Source: Puccinia triticina
Taxonomy: Eukaryota; Basidiomycota; Pucciniomycetes; Pucciniales; Pucciniaceae
Direction: 5' to 3'
Length of the DNA stretch: 64,000 nucleotides
Assembly: GCF_026914185.1 (NCBI RefSeq)
Contig: NC_070564.1
Span: 3,720,001-3,784,000 of the forward strand
The notes under the pieces are model-generated. The model saw only the letters and a program-made list of their open reading frames with translations, did not search any database and was not told the DNA's origin. The translations under genes were made by a program, and so were the position numbers. Shown piece after piece: positions 23,489 through 34,965 of this stretch. Position 1 is the stretch's first letter, and every line of letters starts with the position of its first letter.

Positions 23489-25845
23489 TTGTGGTTGAGA
23501 ATTAAGTTTGGTTCAAGTATTGTCGGCGATTTGCAGCGCTGTTCGGGGTTGAAACTGGCAATCTATTTGCACAACTAGTTCAAACAGCTTGGGGGCCAGC
23601 CCCAGCTCTCGTACTCAGGTTCTTACCAAACATGCATCAGAAGCTGTTCGCGGAGAGGCCAGGCAAAAAGGGAGCAAACGTACCAAGTTCCGCATGTGAG
23701 TCCGCTTGTGCTTGACCATGGCTCGCTGCAGGAAGGTGATAAGGCTCGCCATCGCCTCGTGAGTGTTCAGAAGTCCTGGGGGGAGGGGGGGGGGGTTGTC
23801 CTCCTGAATGCGTGTAAAACAAAGGTCTAGATGTGATTGGGTCAACTATTGCGCCATACTTGAACTCATAGAGCATAGTACCAGCTCACATGGAGGCAGT
23901 GGGAGTGGAAGCAGAAGCGGCCGGGTGATCAGTCTTGCATTCACTCACGACGAGGGACTTGGTTGGAGAGGTGAGGTGGAGGGGTGTTGAGGGTGACGTG
24001 TCCCTCCAACGCACGGACTTGTGGTTGGTTGGAGAGGTGAGGTAGAGGGGTGTTGAGGGTGACGTGTCCCTCCGACGCACGGACTTTTGGAATCTGTGTA
24101 GCCCCCCCTCCCACTGGCCGCTGGTGGTTGTCGGCTTGTTGGCCGTCAAAGCTTCTTGACAGCAAATTGCCGCTACACCACGGGAGTGCGCCGACGTTGG
24201 TTTGCTGATTGTTTTTGCCGGCAACCTGACCCTCCCTGACCCAGCCAAACCTTCCTGCTGGCCGCCGTCGTGGTGTCGCGGTTTGCAGCCACAGTGTCGG
24301 GCCGACCACAAGCGCTGCCGCATATCTGACGGCAGCAGGGGCGGGTCGTCGACAGGCTGCCCTTGTTCAAACAAATCTCTCAGTGACTCTCCAGGTTGTG
24401 AGATTATGTTTTTGGGCAGCCCCATCGGCAATCAGCCGTCGAGCTACCCGCCATGTGATGGGTGCGTGGGATCATGTACTCGCACCTCTGCCGTGAGAGG
24501 CCGTGAGGGTCCAGGCATGAGACGCTCGGCGCGCCGCCAAAAAATCCTCGCAGCAAGGCTTGAACCCACGTTCCATCAGCAGGCCATGCCCAGAGGCACC
24601 GCATATTCCAACTCGGCCAAAGGCCAGTGGTGATTGGTTGATAGGTGAAATTTGACGATACAGCCTAGCATCCTCAAGATGGGCTGATCCAAATTTTGGC
24701 AAAGTCATTTTTTGTCAAAAAAAAAAAAAACACTCTTCAATTTTTTTATCTCAAGCTCTTGCATGAAAGAATAACCTCTGAGATGAGCAGGAAATGCTAC
24801 GCTGAGGGAGGCCTCGACGGCAAGCCGGCGGCAAAACGCGGTCATCCTGACCCGGGTAAGCCTCGGCGAGACAGCTTCCGGGTTGGTTTGACAGCCCTGT
24901 GAGCTCAAGTCTGCAGTATCAGATGTGTCAGAAAAAAGACTGACCTTTGCGAGACGCCGACGACGTGCTGCCCTGCATTCGCACGGCAGCCCGACAGTGT
25001 GTCCTATGTCGTCGGGTTGTCGCTCCGAGGGAGCCCAGGACGAGGACGGCTGCCGGGCGGCTGACAGGCAGCGCGAGTTGGGTCGAGCCACCGGGTCGCC
25101 GCCAGGCAACTGACCGGCAGGCTTGCAGCGGAATGACCGAGGTGGTCGCCTGTCGTCAAAAGGGACGGCAGCCTGACCGTCGCAGACGCCGACGACGTGC
25201 TGCCCTGAATTCACACGGCAGCCTGACAGGAGGGACACCCCGACGCCGTGCTGCCGTGCATTCACACGGTAGCCAGACGTGTGTCCCTTTGTCGTTGGGT
25301 TGTCGGTCCGAGGGAGCCGAAATCGCTCTCGTGGTGTATGCCTGCCAGCGGATGTTTGGTCAGGGCGTGTTTGCCGGCGACTTGACCGGGCAAGTTAACA
25401 TAACTTGCCTGAAGTCGAGTCAACTTCACCTGAGCTTGAGTTTCGGCGGGAGTGTGGTCAGATGGTCGGCGATTTGACAGAGCGGGGGTAAATTTGCCGG
25501 TGGCTTCCACCCCCTGTCAATCTGACGGGCGAAACTTTAAAAAGCGAAACCGCCGTGTATGGCCATTGAATGTCATTTGTTCTTTGTGATTGCTTGTGGA
25601 GCATGAAATGCATTTGGTATTGGCAATTGCAACTGATAGCTTGCTGCCGAAATGCCTTTGTCTCTCTTTGTCTGGTGGCTTTGGAAATGAAATTTGCAAC
25701 AAGTTGGGGTGGGAATTGGGAATATAAATAGGAGGCCGCCTCCCCACGTTCGTTCCAACTCACAGGACCCTGGGAGGTTTTGATTGGCTATGCCCGTTCG
25801 TTCCAACTCACAGGACCCTGGGAGGTATTGATTGGCTATGCCATT
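23489..25845. repeat. GC-rich low-copy repeats, no supported gene
   Basis: A 63-bp tandem pair (about 23980-24085, core GTGTCCCTCCRACGCACGGA) is followed by several divergent copies of a GACGCCGACGACGTGCTGCC unit (about 24953, 25185 and 25239). Long open frames here overlap on both strands and look like GC-bias artefacts. A near-exact 48-bp duplication (CGTTCGTTCCAACTCACAGG) occurs at 25748 and 25796. Confidence 0.55.
24540..24626 (-). other. tRNA-like pol III promoter (tRNA-derived SINE head or pseudo-tRNA)
   Basis: On the minus strand, TGGCCGAGTTGG (24619-24608) fits a tRNA A box and GGTTCAAGCC (24566-24557) a B box. A run of T follows at about 24545-24540. A small TGCC/GGCA stem lies between the boxes. 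The acceptor arm does not pair, so it is not a working tRNA. Confidence 0.35.
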
Positions 25846-25874
25846 ATTGTTGTCCTCCCAGATTTGTCCTTTAA

Positions 25875-25993
25875 TGGAGGACTTCCCGTCAATCTGGGAA
25901 CCCCTTCCAGACCCAGATCTGAGCCAAATTTCGCAGGGAAATTTAGGCTTTGAGACTCTGGGAGGCTCTCAGATTGCGACGGGAAGTCCTCCA
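25875..25993. mobile_element. palindromic MITE, 119 bp
   Basis: Ends TGGAGGACTTCCCGTC and GACGGGAAGTCCTCCA with paired subterminal CTGGGA blocks. The flanks are TTTAA and ATTAA. A related element sits at 29465-29604. Confidence 0.7.
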
Positions 25994-26299
25994 ATTAAAA
26001 ATCCTTGATTCCGCCAGCAACTCCTTATCCCGCAACCCCCCTACGGGGAAATGCTGCGCGGAAAAAGTAGGTGCCGACGTAATTAAGGATTTTTAATTAG
26101 AGCAAATATACAACCAATGGAAAAAATATAGAAAATAAGGGAACAAGGAAGCACCTCATGAAAAATGAGTTTCAAGAACAGAGGATGAGAACTGCAGGAG
26201 TGGCAAAGGATATAACAATTTTGTGGATCATTTATCCAAAAGTCTCACGCAAGAATTCCTGATAGCTGGCGAAGCCTCAGGTGGGAATTAGTTAAGTTT

Positions 26300-26934
26300 G
26301 ATACATGATGTGCAGACATGATACATGATGCGCGGACATGATACATGATGCACAGACTTGATACATGATGCACAGACATGATAAATGATGCACAGACATG
26401 ATACATGATGCACGGACATGATACATGATGGGCAGACATGATACATGATGCTCACATCATGTATAGGGTGTGTGGACATGATATGTGATGAGCAGACATG
26501 TTGCAGGGTGTGCAGACATGATACATGATGTGCGGACATGAAACATGAAACCCATAAATGATGCATGATGCGGGGATATGATATGTGATGCGTGGATGTG
26601 TTACAAGGTGTGCACACACACTTCAAAGAGTGCGCGGACATGTCAAAGTGTGTACAGACATGTAAAAGCAGCAGGAAAAAACAATGATCACTTGTCTGCA
26701 AGTGACATAGCAAAGTACAAAGGGGCCTTTGTAATTTTTCATGTCACTTGTAGGCAAGTGATCATTGTTTTTTCCTGGTGAAGGGTGTGCAGACATGTAA
26801 AAGGCATAGGTTAAATAGTGCACAAACATGTAAAGTGGTTCAAAGACATTTAAAAGGGCTGCACACATGTTGGTGTGTGATGTAACATGTCTGTACATCA
26901 TGTATCATGTCTGTGCACCCTTTAAAATTCATGT
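26300..26934. repeat. minisatellite array, right subterminal block A
   Basis: About 20-bp units of the form GATACATGATGCACAGACAT, degenerate to the right. Long frames read as repeated H-V-S-C-type peptides are a by-product of the array. A 106-bp palindrome interrupts it at 26672-26777. Confidence 0.85.
26672..26777. mobile_element. 106-bp palindromic insertion in the minisatellite
   Basis: The arms CAGGAAAAAACAATGATCAC and GTGATCATTGTTTTTTCCTG are perfect, with further pairing of CTTGYCTGCAAGTGACA. It looks like a MITE or snap-back element. Confidence 0.75.
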
Positions 26935-26939
26935 GGCAC

Positions 26940-27950
26940 TGTCAGCCTTAGAGATACAACAAGTATCCTAAAGCCTGCAAAAACTAGTAAACCATTTACA
27001 AATCCTGAAATATTATTGAATATTCAGAATCCTCGTGTTAAATTAAAGGGGGTCACCCACTCAAAGTAACCCCTCATTCCTACTCCTTCATACATTTTTT
27101 CATACATGTACATATAGCCATAAAGCGCTCCAAAGAGCAGGAAAACTACATAAAAAATCTTTACATAAATTAAAATACATAAAATTATATTAATTAGTAA
27201 AGTACCTTTCCCCCGTGAAACAGGAACCACGGGTGAGAGTAACACTTAGTACAAATTGATATTACACTTCATATTAAGCTATTTCACATGACAATTGGTT
27301 ATACAAATGTCACGTGTGGGAGTAAGGGAAGTTGTGTAATATTGTACAAATAAAATACCCATAACCAAGGCAGAATACACGTCTACTCTTGGCATTTACC
27401 CATAGCCAAAACCAATGGGAATATTTCAGCGCCCTCAAAGACCTCTCCAGTATTTAAGGAGGTAATTGGGCCACTGTAATTGTCCCCCCAGACATTTCAC
27501 CACCCATTAACCTGTAAGTTAAAACTCGTGAAAATTCTCATCTGGCTTATTAAAGCCACCACTTCCTTTATTTCTGCCCTTTTGGCACAAAACCCACTAG
27601 ATCTTAACTCTAAATTTGCCAATATCCCTTATAAGCATTTATTACAGTTAAATCTTTATAAATAGTTGCTGTAAGACTCCCGCCTCTGACGCGCAGCCAA
27701 TCAGTTTAAGCGCTTACCAGCTATTTCTACGTCAAAACCTTATATATCCCTGTTCTTAATAAGTAAACCTTATTAATTACAAATATCCTCCTCTTATATA
27801 AGAGTGTTTAAACCCTTGTAGTGGCTAAATACCACGTAACAAGTTTGGCACATTATTGCCAGTGTTTTATTTCAGTACAGTTATAGTACTAGGGTAAAAA
27901 CCCTCATTTCTGACGGGTTTTTATCCTAAGTTTCATAAACATAGCTGACA
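26940..27950. mobile_element. solo LTR, 1011 bp
   Basis: The sequence begins TGTCAGC and ends GCTGACA. It is flanked by the perfect 5-bp duplication GGCAC (26935-26939 and 27951-27955). Both flanks are the same minisatellite, which continues if the segment is removed. The length, TG...CA ends and 5-bp duplication are diagnostic of an LTR retrotransposon. With only one copy and no internal genes, it is a solo LTR left by recombination. Confidence 0.88.
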
Positions 27951-27955
27951 GGCAC

Positions 27956-28530
27956 CCTCACACATCAAATGTCATTCCCACACATCTTGTATCCTGTCTG
28001 TGCACCCTGTAGCATGTCCGCACATCACATGTCATGTCCGCAGATCACATATCATGTCTGCGGATCACATATCATGTCCGGGCATCACATATCATGTCCG
28101 CGCATCACATGTCATTTCCGCACATCACATATTGTGTCCTTGCACCCTTTTACATGTCCGTGCACTCTTTAAAATGTGCGCGCACAACCTGTAACATGAC
28201 CATGGATCACATATCATGTCTGCCAATCATGTATGATGTCCGCGCATCATGTCTCATGTCTATTATGTCCGCACATCATGTATCATGTCCGCGCGTCATG
28301 TGTCATGTCCGCACATCATGTATCATGTCCGCGCGTCATGTGTCATGTCTGAGCATCATGTATCATGTCCGCGCACCCTGAAACATGCCCACAAATCACA
28401 TATCATGTCCATGCACACCCAATACATGATGCACACATCATGTATCATGTCCGCGCATCATATATCATGTCTCATGTCTGCACATCATATATCATCTCTC
28501 ATGTCCGCACATCATGTAACGTAGTGGGAA
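27956..28530. repeat. minisatellite array, right subterminal block B
   Basis: Continuation of the array beyond the solo LTR with units like CACATCATGTATCATGTCCG, in the opposite base orientation to block A (reverse complement). Confidence 0.85.
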
Positions 28531-28830
28531 ATCTGCCAGATTTGACTGACAGTAGCACACTTTGTTTTTAGGGTGTGGCAATGCCGTGCAGCTCACCAAG
28601 TGCTCTTGAGAGGGGTTTCTGCCCGCTGTAATGTTTTTGTGGGCTTTGAGTACTCAAGTGTGGAGATATGATTTATTTTTTATTTTTTGTAATTTTTGGA
28701 CAAATTACATGTCCAACTCCCATTTCATGCGGCAGAATTACATTCAGACTCCCAAAAAAAGAAGGTTGGGAGTCAGAATGTAATTTTTGGGAGTCAATTA
28801 GTTTCAATTAGTTAAGCCCCAATAAAAAAA

Positions 28831-29160
28831 GGGATTGGAAAAACAACTCCCTTCTTTTGGGAAAACAACTCCCATATGTTGCCGCAACCGGCTTTGGGAC
28901 TACTTTTACCAAATCATTTTTTGATTTGGGAGTCGTTAAATCTAATTTTTTGAATAGTTTATTATTTTTTCCCCAAGGAATGGGAGTTGTCCACCCAAAA
29001 GGTCCTTTGAAGAGGGCCTCTTTGGGAGTTGTCTGCGCCGTATATTACATGGCATGTAACCCGGGCACTGCAACCCCCATATAAAACTGCTACATGTTAT
29101 GTAAACCGGGCACCACAACCCCCATCTAACATTGTTACACAACATTTAACCCCCATAAAA
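28831..29160. repeat. terminal repeat of the GGGAGTC family, left-type end
   Basis: Starts GGGATTGGAAAAACAACTCC and has further GGGAGTCGTT/GGGAGTTGTC blocks. It then runs into a short TACATGYYATGTAACCC-type minisatellite. The arrangement mirrors 43130-43962, so the two could be ends of one element or of two related ones. Confidence 0.6.
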
Positions 29161-29464
29161 CTTATTTCCGCAACAGATAAACACCATGTAGATATTTCAG
29201 CGGGATTTAACCACATGTAAAACTTACACCAAGTCCTTTGCATCTATTTAATTTCCAAAATCTGGCCAATTAATTTCTGTTCTAACAGAGCATTAAAGAC
29301 ATTTGGTACCTCAGTGGGAGATATGACCAAAAGCCCCCATCCCCTCAAAAATAACTTCTGGGGGTGGTAATGCCCAGAAGCTAACCTCTTAGAGAGGTTA
29401 ATTAACTTAGTGTGTTAAAATTTTGGTGCATGGTGACTAAGGTTTTGGCGGATTTCCTTTGCAG

Positions 29465-29604
29465 TGGATCACTTCCCATGAAATATGGGACCCCCACAGG
29501 GGTGACTTTAGTCCCAAAAAGTCTAGATTTTTGCAGGGAAATCTAGCTTTTTGGGCTCTAGATCACTTCTGTGAGGCCCACAGATCTTGACAGGAAGTCA
29601 TCCA
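29465..29604. mobile_element. palindromic MITE related to 25875-25993
   Basis: Ends TGGATCACTTCCCATGA and TGACAGGAAGTCATCCA with an internal palindrome around AGGGAAATCTAG. It interrupts a terminal-repeat segment at a CAG/GTG site. Confidence 0.6.
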
Positions 29605-30145
29605 GTGAATCCACCAGATTAGACCCACAGTGTACACCTCATTCCTGAGTTGTGCTAATGCTGTGCAGTTCACCATGTGCTCTTGAGAGGGGTTTCTGCC
29701 CGCTGTAAGATTTTGGTGGGCTTGGGGTGCCCCAGTGAGAAGGTTTTCTTTTTAGGACTTGGAAAAACGACTCCCATAAATTGGGAAAACGACTCCCATA
29801 CGTCGCCGGGACCAAATTGCGACCGGGTCCGGACGTCAACCTAGCCCCTTTTTTGGGCTACAGCGCTTTTTGGGAGTTGTTTTCCTAAAACGTATTTTTT
29901 TTGGGAGTCATTGCGACTACAGCCATTCTCGAAAAGCTTGCGGTTCCAGCACCCTGTGAATCCGACAAACATTTTTTTTTTTTCAGCCCCCCAGCCTGTA
30001 TTCTTCCATATCTTTGCATCTTCCAACCCCTTCCCTCTCTCCTTCTCTCCCATACCCCCGCCCATGCCCCCCGACCCAGCCCCACCTCCCCACCCAATCG
30101 GACCCAACCACATTCCAGCCGGACCGCCAGCCAGCCATCCCAGAT

Positions 30146-30338
30146 AAGGATGGCTAATGGGCAGCCCGGCAACATCCAAACAAAGGGTTTGAGCTATTTC
30201 TTGAAAAGGCCTCTCATCTAAGTAAATAGTCTAGAACCCCAGAGGCTGTCTTGTCTGGTTCATGATCAAAAAAATTGATTGGCGCAATTGGAGCCCGCAG
30301 GTGGCCCATTGGAAAGCCCGCCCATTAGCCATCCTTAA
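30146..30338. mobile_element. hAT-type MITE, 193 bp
   Basis: Ends AAGGATGGCTAATGGGC and GCCCATTAGCCATCCTTAA, flanked by a perfect 8-bp duplication TCCCAGAT (30138-30145 and 30339-30346). The opposite arm of the mariner-type element (near 40165) shows the empty site without it. Confidence 0.88.
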
Positions 30339-30625
30339 TCCCAGATCCCAATCCCCAACCGCTTGCATTGCTTTTCTCCGCTGTCGGTGAGTGCCCATCC
30401 TATCCTCCCCCTTCCCCCCCCCCCCCCCCCCCTGGGACATCAAATCCGACTGATATGATTGTCCCCGCGCAGTTTCAGTCCTCCCGGTCCCCCAACCACA
30501 CCCCAAGAAAATTTTTGTAACCGGTGAGTCATGCCGGGGTTTTTTAATGACTGCTATCAAACACTCTCACCACCCCTCGATCAATTGGTTCCTAACCAAC
30601 CTGTCCACCCCTCCCATTTCCACAG

Positions 30626-31927
30626 ATATTCTGCTCCAGGTTGCCGAGATAAAGCCGTTTGTGTCCGCAATCAACCAACCCGGGGATCTCACTGCGTTTA
30701 CATTTGGACCTATCTCTTCTGACAGTAAGTCTGAACCCGCCCCGCCGCGCGCTGTTGACGGCCTTTGCTGACATGAACCTGTTGTGTTTTGGGGCAGACA
30801 TGGTGTTTGTTAAATACGCGCCCGAAGTCAAGGCGATCGTGGTCAAACTTAGCCAGGGAATGCCCCTTGCCGAGATCAATACCACAATTGACCAGAATGT
30901 GTCGCCGGACTCCCTCTCACGCTGGAACAGCTTATACCGCCGAAACAGGGACGTGGTGCGAGATCCGGCGCTCTATCTCGACCGTGGGCGCCCGTTGGCC
31001 TTCTCTCGCGAGGAGGCAGAGTTCGTATTGACCGCTCTCAGAGCTGAGCCAACATTATACCTCAATGAGATCCAAAGCCACATCCAGGCGATTACAGGGA
31101 CTCGGCACCCAATCAGCACCATAGCATCCAAATTGAAGACTCGGCTCCTCCTGACTAAGAAGGTGGCCCAAACCTACAACACCAACCAAGACGAGGCGGC
31201 CCGGTTCCAATATATGGACCGCATTGGGCACTTCCCACTGGAATACTTGGTATTCCTTGGTGAGTACCCTTGAGTTTGGGCCATTACCAACAAACCTTGA
31301 GTTGCTGAGTTTGTTCGCCGCGGTCCTAGACGAATGCGGGGTGTCTCTTGGGACACACGCGCGAGATACTGCGTGGGCAACTTGCGGCCAACGCACAACA
31401 AGGATTCCCAAGGCGCTCCGTGCGAATCGAGTGACTGTGATGCCTGCGGTCTCGTTGGATGGATTGCTTGGGGTAATAGCCCAAGTGGGGAGTATGTGTT
31501 GGCTTGACATGCAATACTTCATTGAGACAGTATTGGTGAGCGCTTTCAGTTCCAGTATAATTCCTCCCCTTCTGAGCTACTGATTAAATATTGCATTGCA
31601 TTCTCCCAGATGCCAGCTATGAACCCGTTTCCGGGCCGGAACAGCATACTTGTGATGGATAATGCCCAAATCCACCATGGGGGTGAGATTGCTCAGATTT
31701 GCGCGGCAGCGGGCGTCTTACTTATGTACCTGCCGACCTACTCCCCGGACTACAACCCAATTGATAAGGTGTTCGCGGTCCTCAAGTCACAACTGAAACG
31801 CCACCAGGTGCTCACTGGGATCCGCGCCGATGCCGAGATCATCAAGGAGTTCTTGCCGACATTTGTGACACCGGGATTGATGAGGGGCCTCTTCCTTGGG
31901 AGTGGTTACTCAGCTGGACAACAATAG
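30626..31927 (+). CDS. mariner-type DD34D transposase
   Basis: The exons are 30626-30724, 30798-31259, 31330-31535 and 31610-31927, preceded by a first coding exon ending near 30517 (AACCG/GTGAGT). The N-terminal part (EVKAIVVKLSQGMPLAEI) looks like the helix-turn-helix of IS630/Tc1-type enzymes. The catalytic triad is visible. VFLDECGV is first; its D codon is split by an intron. LVMDNAQIHH is second. SPDYNPIDKVF, with D as the third residue, lies 34 residues after the second D. DDE_3-type enzymes cut and paste DNA at TA sites. All exons join in frame with GT-AG introns and no stop, so this copy may be intact. The protein ends LGSGYSAGQQ. The exact ATG is uncertain. Confidence 0.85.
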
Positions 31928-32774
31928 TGTTTCTCTTTCTTGTGCTGGTCATGGCCTCCGCGCCGCGGTAGGGACTCCTTGATCCTTGTGTTCCCCTTCT
32001 CTATGCTTGTACTCCCCTCACAGCGAGTCCTCAATCCTAGTGTTCCCCTCCCCCATGCTTGTACCCCCCATGGGAATTTTGGACTTCCCCTGTGCAATGT
32101 GCTTGGCTGAATTTAGCGATTGATCTCAGATTAATCGCTTGCGCGTTTATTGGTCATGGAACCACTCCCGCGTGGTTCCATGACGCATAACGAGACCTTG
32201 GATTTCATCCCAGATTGGGTCAACTGGGCCAAGGCCCCTCAACGAGGATGCGGGGCCATGCAGACATCCTTGTTGAGCTGGCTTGCCTCCAAGACTGACT
32301 GACGCCAGGACTTTGATCCTGAATGAGGCTCCTGGGGCGCAGATTGGCCTCTGTTGCCGAGGTCTCTCGGTGCACTGGCACTCGGCATGGAGTCCATGGG
32401 GTGGGGCAGTAGAGAGACTCCCACTCTGTGAAGAGAACAAATTTTCATACTTTATTGCGTGTATAGCATTGTAGTTATATCATGCAATCATTCCATTGGT
32501 TTTGCCGGACTCGCAACAACTGATAACTCATTGAAATAGGGAGGGGGGGATATCTTAGCACTATGGCGGCGGGAGCTAACAACCAAATCTTAGCACTATG
32601 GCGGCGGGACCTAACAACCAAGAATGATGGAGAGAGATGATTGATATGATCGCGCTAACAACTAAGAATGAGACCAATAATCAAGAAAAGATAAAAGAAA
32701 GTACTTACCGCAGGATTTGGGGCTCAAATCCTGCTCCTATGTTAACCATTCAAGAAGGGCGCGGCGGGCTACAA
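31928..32774. other. gap between convergent genes
   Basis: A perfect hairpin ATGGAACCAC...GTGGTTCCAT (32157-32181) may act as a bidirectional transcript end. A 36-bp unit (ATCTTAGCACTATGGCGGCG) is tandemly duplicated at 32552-32623. No gene is seen. Confidence 0.5.
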
Positions 32775-34009
32775 TCAAATCTCCTGAGTGGGAGGCACCA
32801 TGGAGCGCAAAATAGCCGAAGGCGAGGGCTCCAAATCTTCCGAGGACGAGTGTTGGTCATCATAGCATCCCTCCGGGGGCGCCGGGCCATCGGAGGCGGC
32901 TTGCGGACCGGTGATAGCTGTGGCAGGCGTGGGGATCACCGGGGTTACCGAGGTTGGGGCAGAAGTCGAGCCCGCAGAGGCGTCGGTGGTTGCTTCAATT
33001 GCGGCCCCGCGCGCCTTAGTCGGAAGCGATACCGCGTTGTCCGCAACGGTGTGCGTAGGGATTAGCCACCTTGCCCCCTTCATCAGTTGTGAAGCCAGGG
33101 GATGGGGGAAGTTGAGCTTCTCGAGTTCGGAGGAGGAGACGTCAAGAAAGTAGTCCCATTGGTTGATGTGGCACAACTTGATCAAGCCGCGGGAGAGGTG
33201 ATCCTCCTGTGGGACGTTGCACAGGTTGAGGAAGTGCTCAATGTCCAACGCGCGGCCGTTATCATTGAGTCGCAGATGGGACGTGGGCGAGCTGATGCTG
33301 ATCCAGGAGTTGGGTGAGTCCGATCTGGGGGTAGGAATCTTGCAAGTCCAAGTGAACCGTGGAGGAGAGCGGGCTCGCGCAAAGTTGAGACGGCTGACCG
33401 TCTGCGCGATACCATGGGGAGCGGGGCTGCGGGGGACCAATGGACGTCTGTTGGTAACCCATGGTGAGGCATGACCTCAATGTCCGAGCTCACATCACGA
33501 GTGTGGCAAGTCGAGGGATGCGATCGGAGCGAATGATCGGCCAACATGCGGGCCGGGTCCTCGGATTCTGCATCAGTCGTGTCCAGCTCGTCGTTTTCTT
33601 TGCCAGGGGGTGCGCGGAATGGAGTGACAGGTGAATGTTCACCGCAGAGATCTGACGGACCATTGCGATCGTCGTCCTCAACGCCTAGTCCAGTTAAGTC
33701 AATGCCGAGGGGCCCAGCGTCATTTGTTGCTGGGGACAAGTCGCCGGGGGACTTTGCTACTGCACCGGAGTCTGGAATCCAACGACCTGGGAGGGTGTGG
33801 CCAGCTGAGGTGACTCGGATGGGGGTAAACACGAAGCCCTTCTTCTCAGGCTTGGGGGCTGGGACACGTCGCGCGGTCGATAAGGCCGAGCTCTTGCTAG
33901 GTGACGCGGCCTTTGCTGGCGTGGTAGGCGGGGGGGCTCCCTTGGTGGCAGAGGAAGACACGCCCGGTGGTTTAGTTGGTGAAGCACGCGACTTGTGCTT
34001 GCTCAGTCG

Positions 34010-34516
34010 CAACACTGGGTCGCTACGCTAACCATAGCGGTTAGCGTAGCGTAGCGCAGCGCGAATGCGCTATTTTTTAGCGTAGCGTTAGCGCAATTTC
34101 ACGCATATGCGCTAACGCTACGCGCACGCGGTGCGCAGCTATTTTAGCTGATAGCGTAGCGTTAGCGCAGATGCGCGCAATTGCGCTAACGCTACGCATG
34201 CAGGGCGCAAAAGAGCGCGCGCTACGCTGCGCTACAGCGCCTTTAGCGGGAAAAAAGGGCTTTTTTTCCGCTAAAAGCGGTGTAGCGCAGCGCAGCGTAG
34301 CGTAGCGACTGTAGCGGCGCGCTAACGCTAACAAAGAATTGGCGCGCTGTTAGCGCCGCTGAAAATTAGCGCAGCGTAGCGGCGCTAACAGCGCTCTAAC
34401 GCTATGCAAAATAGATGGGCGCTTTTTGCCGGTACGCTAACGCGTAGCGCTGAAATAGCGTAGCGTAGCGTAGCGTAGCGTAGCGTAGCGTAGCGTAGCG
34501 TAGCGACCCAGTGTTG
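34010..34516. mobile_element. hAT-like MITE rich in TAGCG motifs, 507 bp
   Basis: Ends CAACACTGGGTCGCTACGC and the reverse complement, flanked by TCAGTCG (34003-34009 and 34517-34523). The interior is built from TAGCG/CGCTA words, with a tandem TAGCG run at about 34459-34505. It interrupts the second gene of the mariner-type element in a coding exon. Confidence 0.8.
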
Positions 34517-34965
34517 TCAGTCGGGCCCCTTGCTTAGCAGCCAGCTTGGCCAGAGTGGGCGCGGGCCTCTTATCCGGGACAAATTCAGGGATATCCGGGG
34601 GGTTGTCCTGGTCCATTCCGGGTATCTTGTGCAGGAGACAGCGGCTCCACTTCGTCAGCGCGTCCCGAGTGACACGGATTGATGTGCCCGGGTCCTTGGG
34701 GTCCTTGATCCTCATGCACTTGGAGTTCATGCCGTACTTGCCAGTTAGATACACGTGTAGATCCGCGGCAATGCGCAAACGTTCTTGCTCATCCACGTCG
34801 GCATGGGGCTGTTACAAAATTGACAATCAATCCCAGATCAACAACAACTTGTGGGGCCCAGTGCAGTGTGGGACTAGAACGGGAGAAAACACTTACATTG
34901 ACAGCCAGACGGGCCTGGGTGCGTTCAAGCGCCAAACAAGTATCGTCGGGCCCATAGCTCATTGC

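Larger units (their letters stand above)
10875..28820. mobile_element. candidate giant inverted-repeat element, about 18 kb, carrying DUF6589 and RecQ genes
   Basis: The left end (10875 onward) and right end (to 28820) are inverted copies: GGGGCTTRACTAATTG, several CTCCCAA/GGGAGTC blocks, AGCGGGCAGAAACCCC, GAGCACATGGTGAGCTGCAC and AAATCTGGCAGATTTCCTAC, then a minisatellite with core CATGATACATGATGCRCRGA. The inverted homology continues inward to a CTCACGCAAGAATTCCTGAT block (11450-11470 and 26247-26266). The flanks AATATAAAA and AATAAAAAA match at 8 of 9 positions, as for the nested 1479-3109 element, which fits a Mutator-class target duplication. Contents are a Helitron remnant, the DUF6589 gene, the RecQ-like gene, a GH76 fragment and several MITEs. 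No MULE transposase was recognised. An alternative right end at 44667 cannot be excluded. Confidence 0.55.

Noticed and set aside
24540..24626. A functional tRNA gene
   Set aside because: A and B boxes are present but the acceptor stem does not pair and no standard cloverleaf forms.
24695..25480. Overlapping long frames on both strands in GC-rich DNA
   Set aside because: Frames overlap on both strands, follow degenerate repeats and show no recognisable domain.
26245..28524. Long open frames reading as repeated Cys/His/Ser peptides, zinc-finger-like
   Set aside because: They are produced by the 20-bp minisatellite on both strands and have no start context, introns or conserved domain.
26300..28530. 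Possible CRISPR array
   Set aside because: Units vary, there are no unique equal-length spacers and no cas genes; the genome is eukaryotic.
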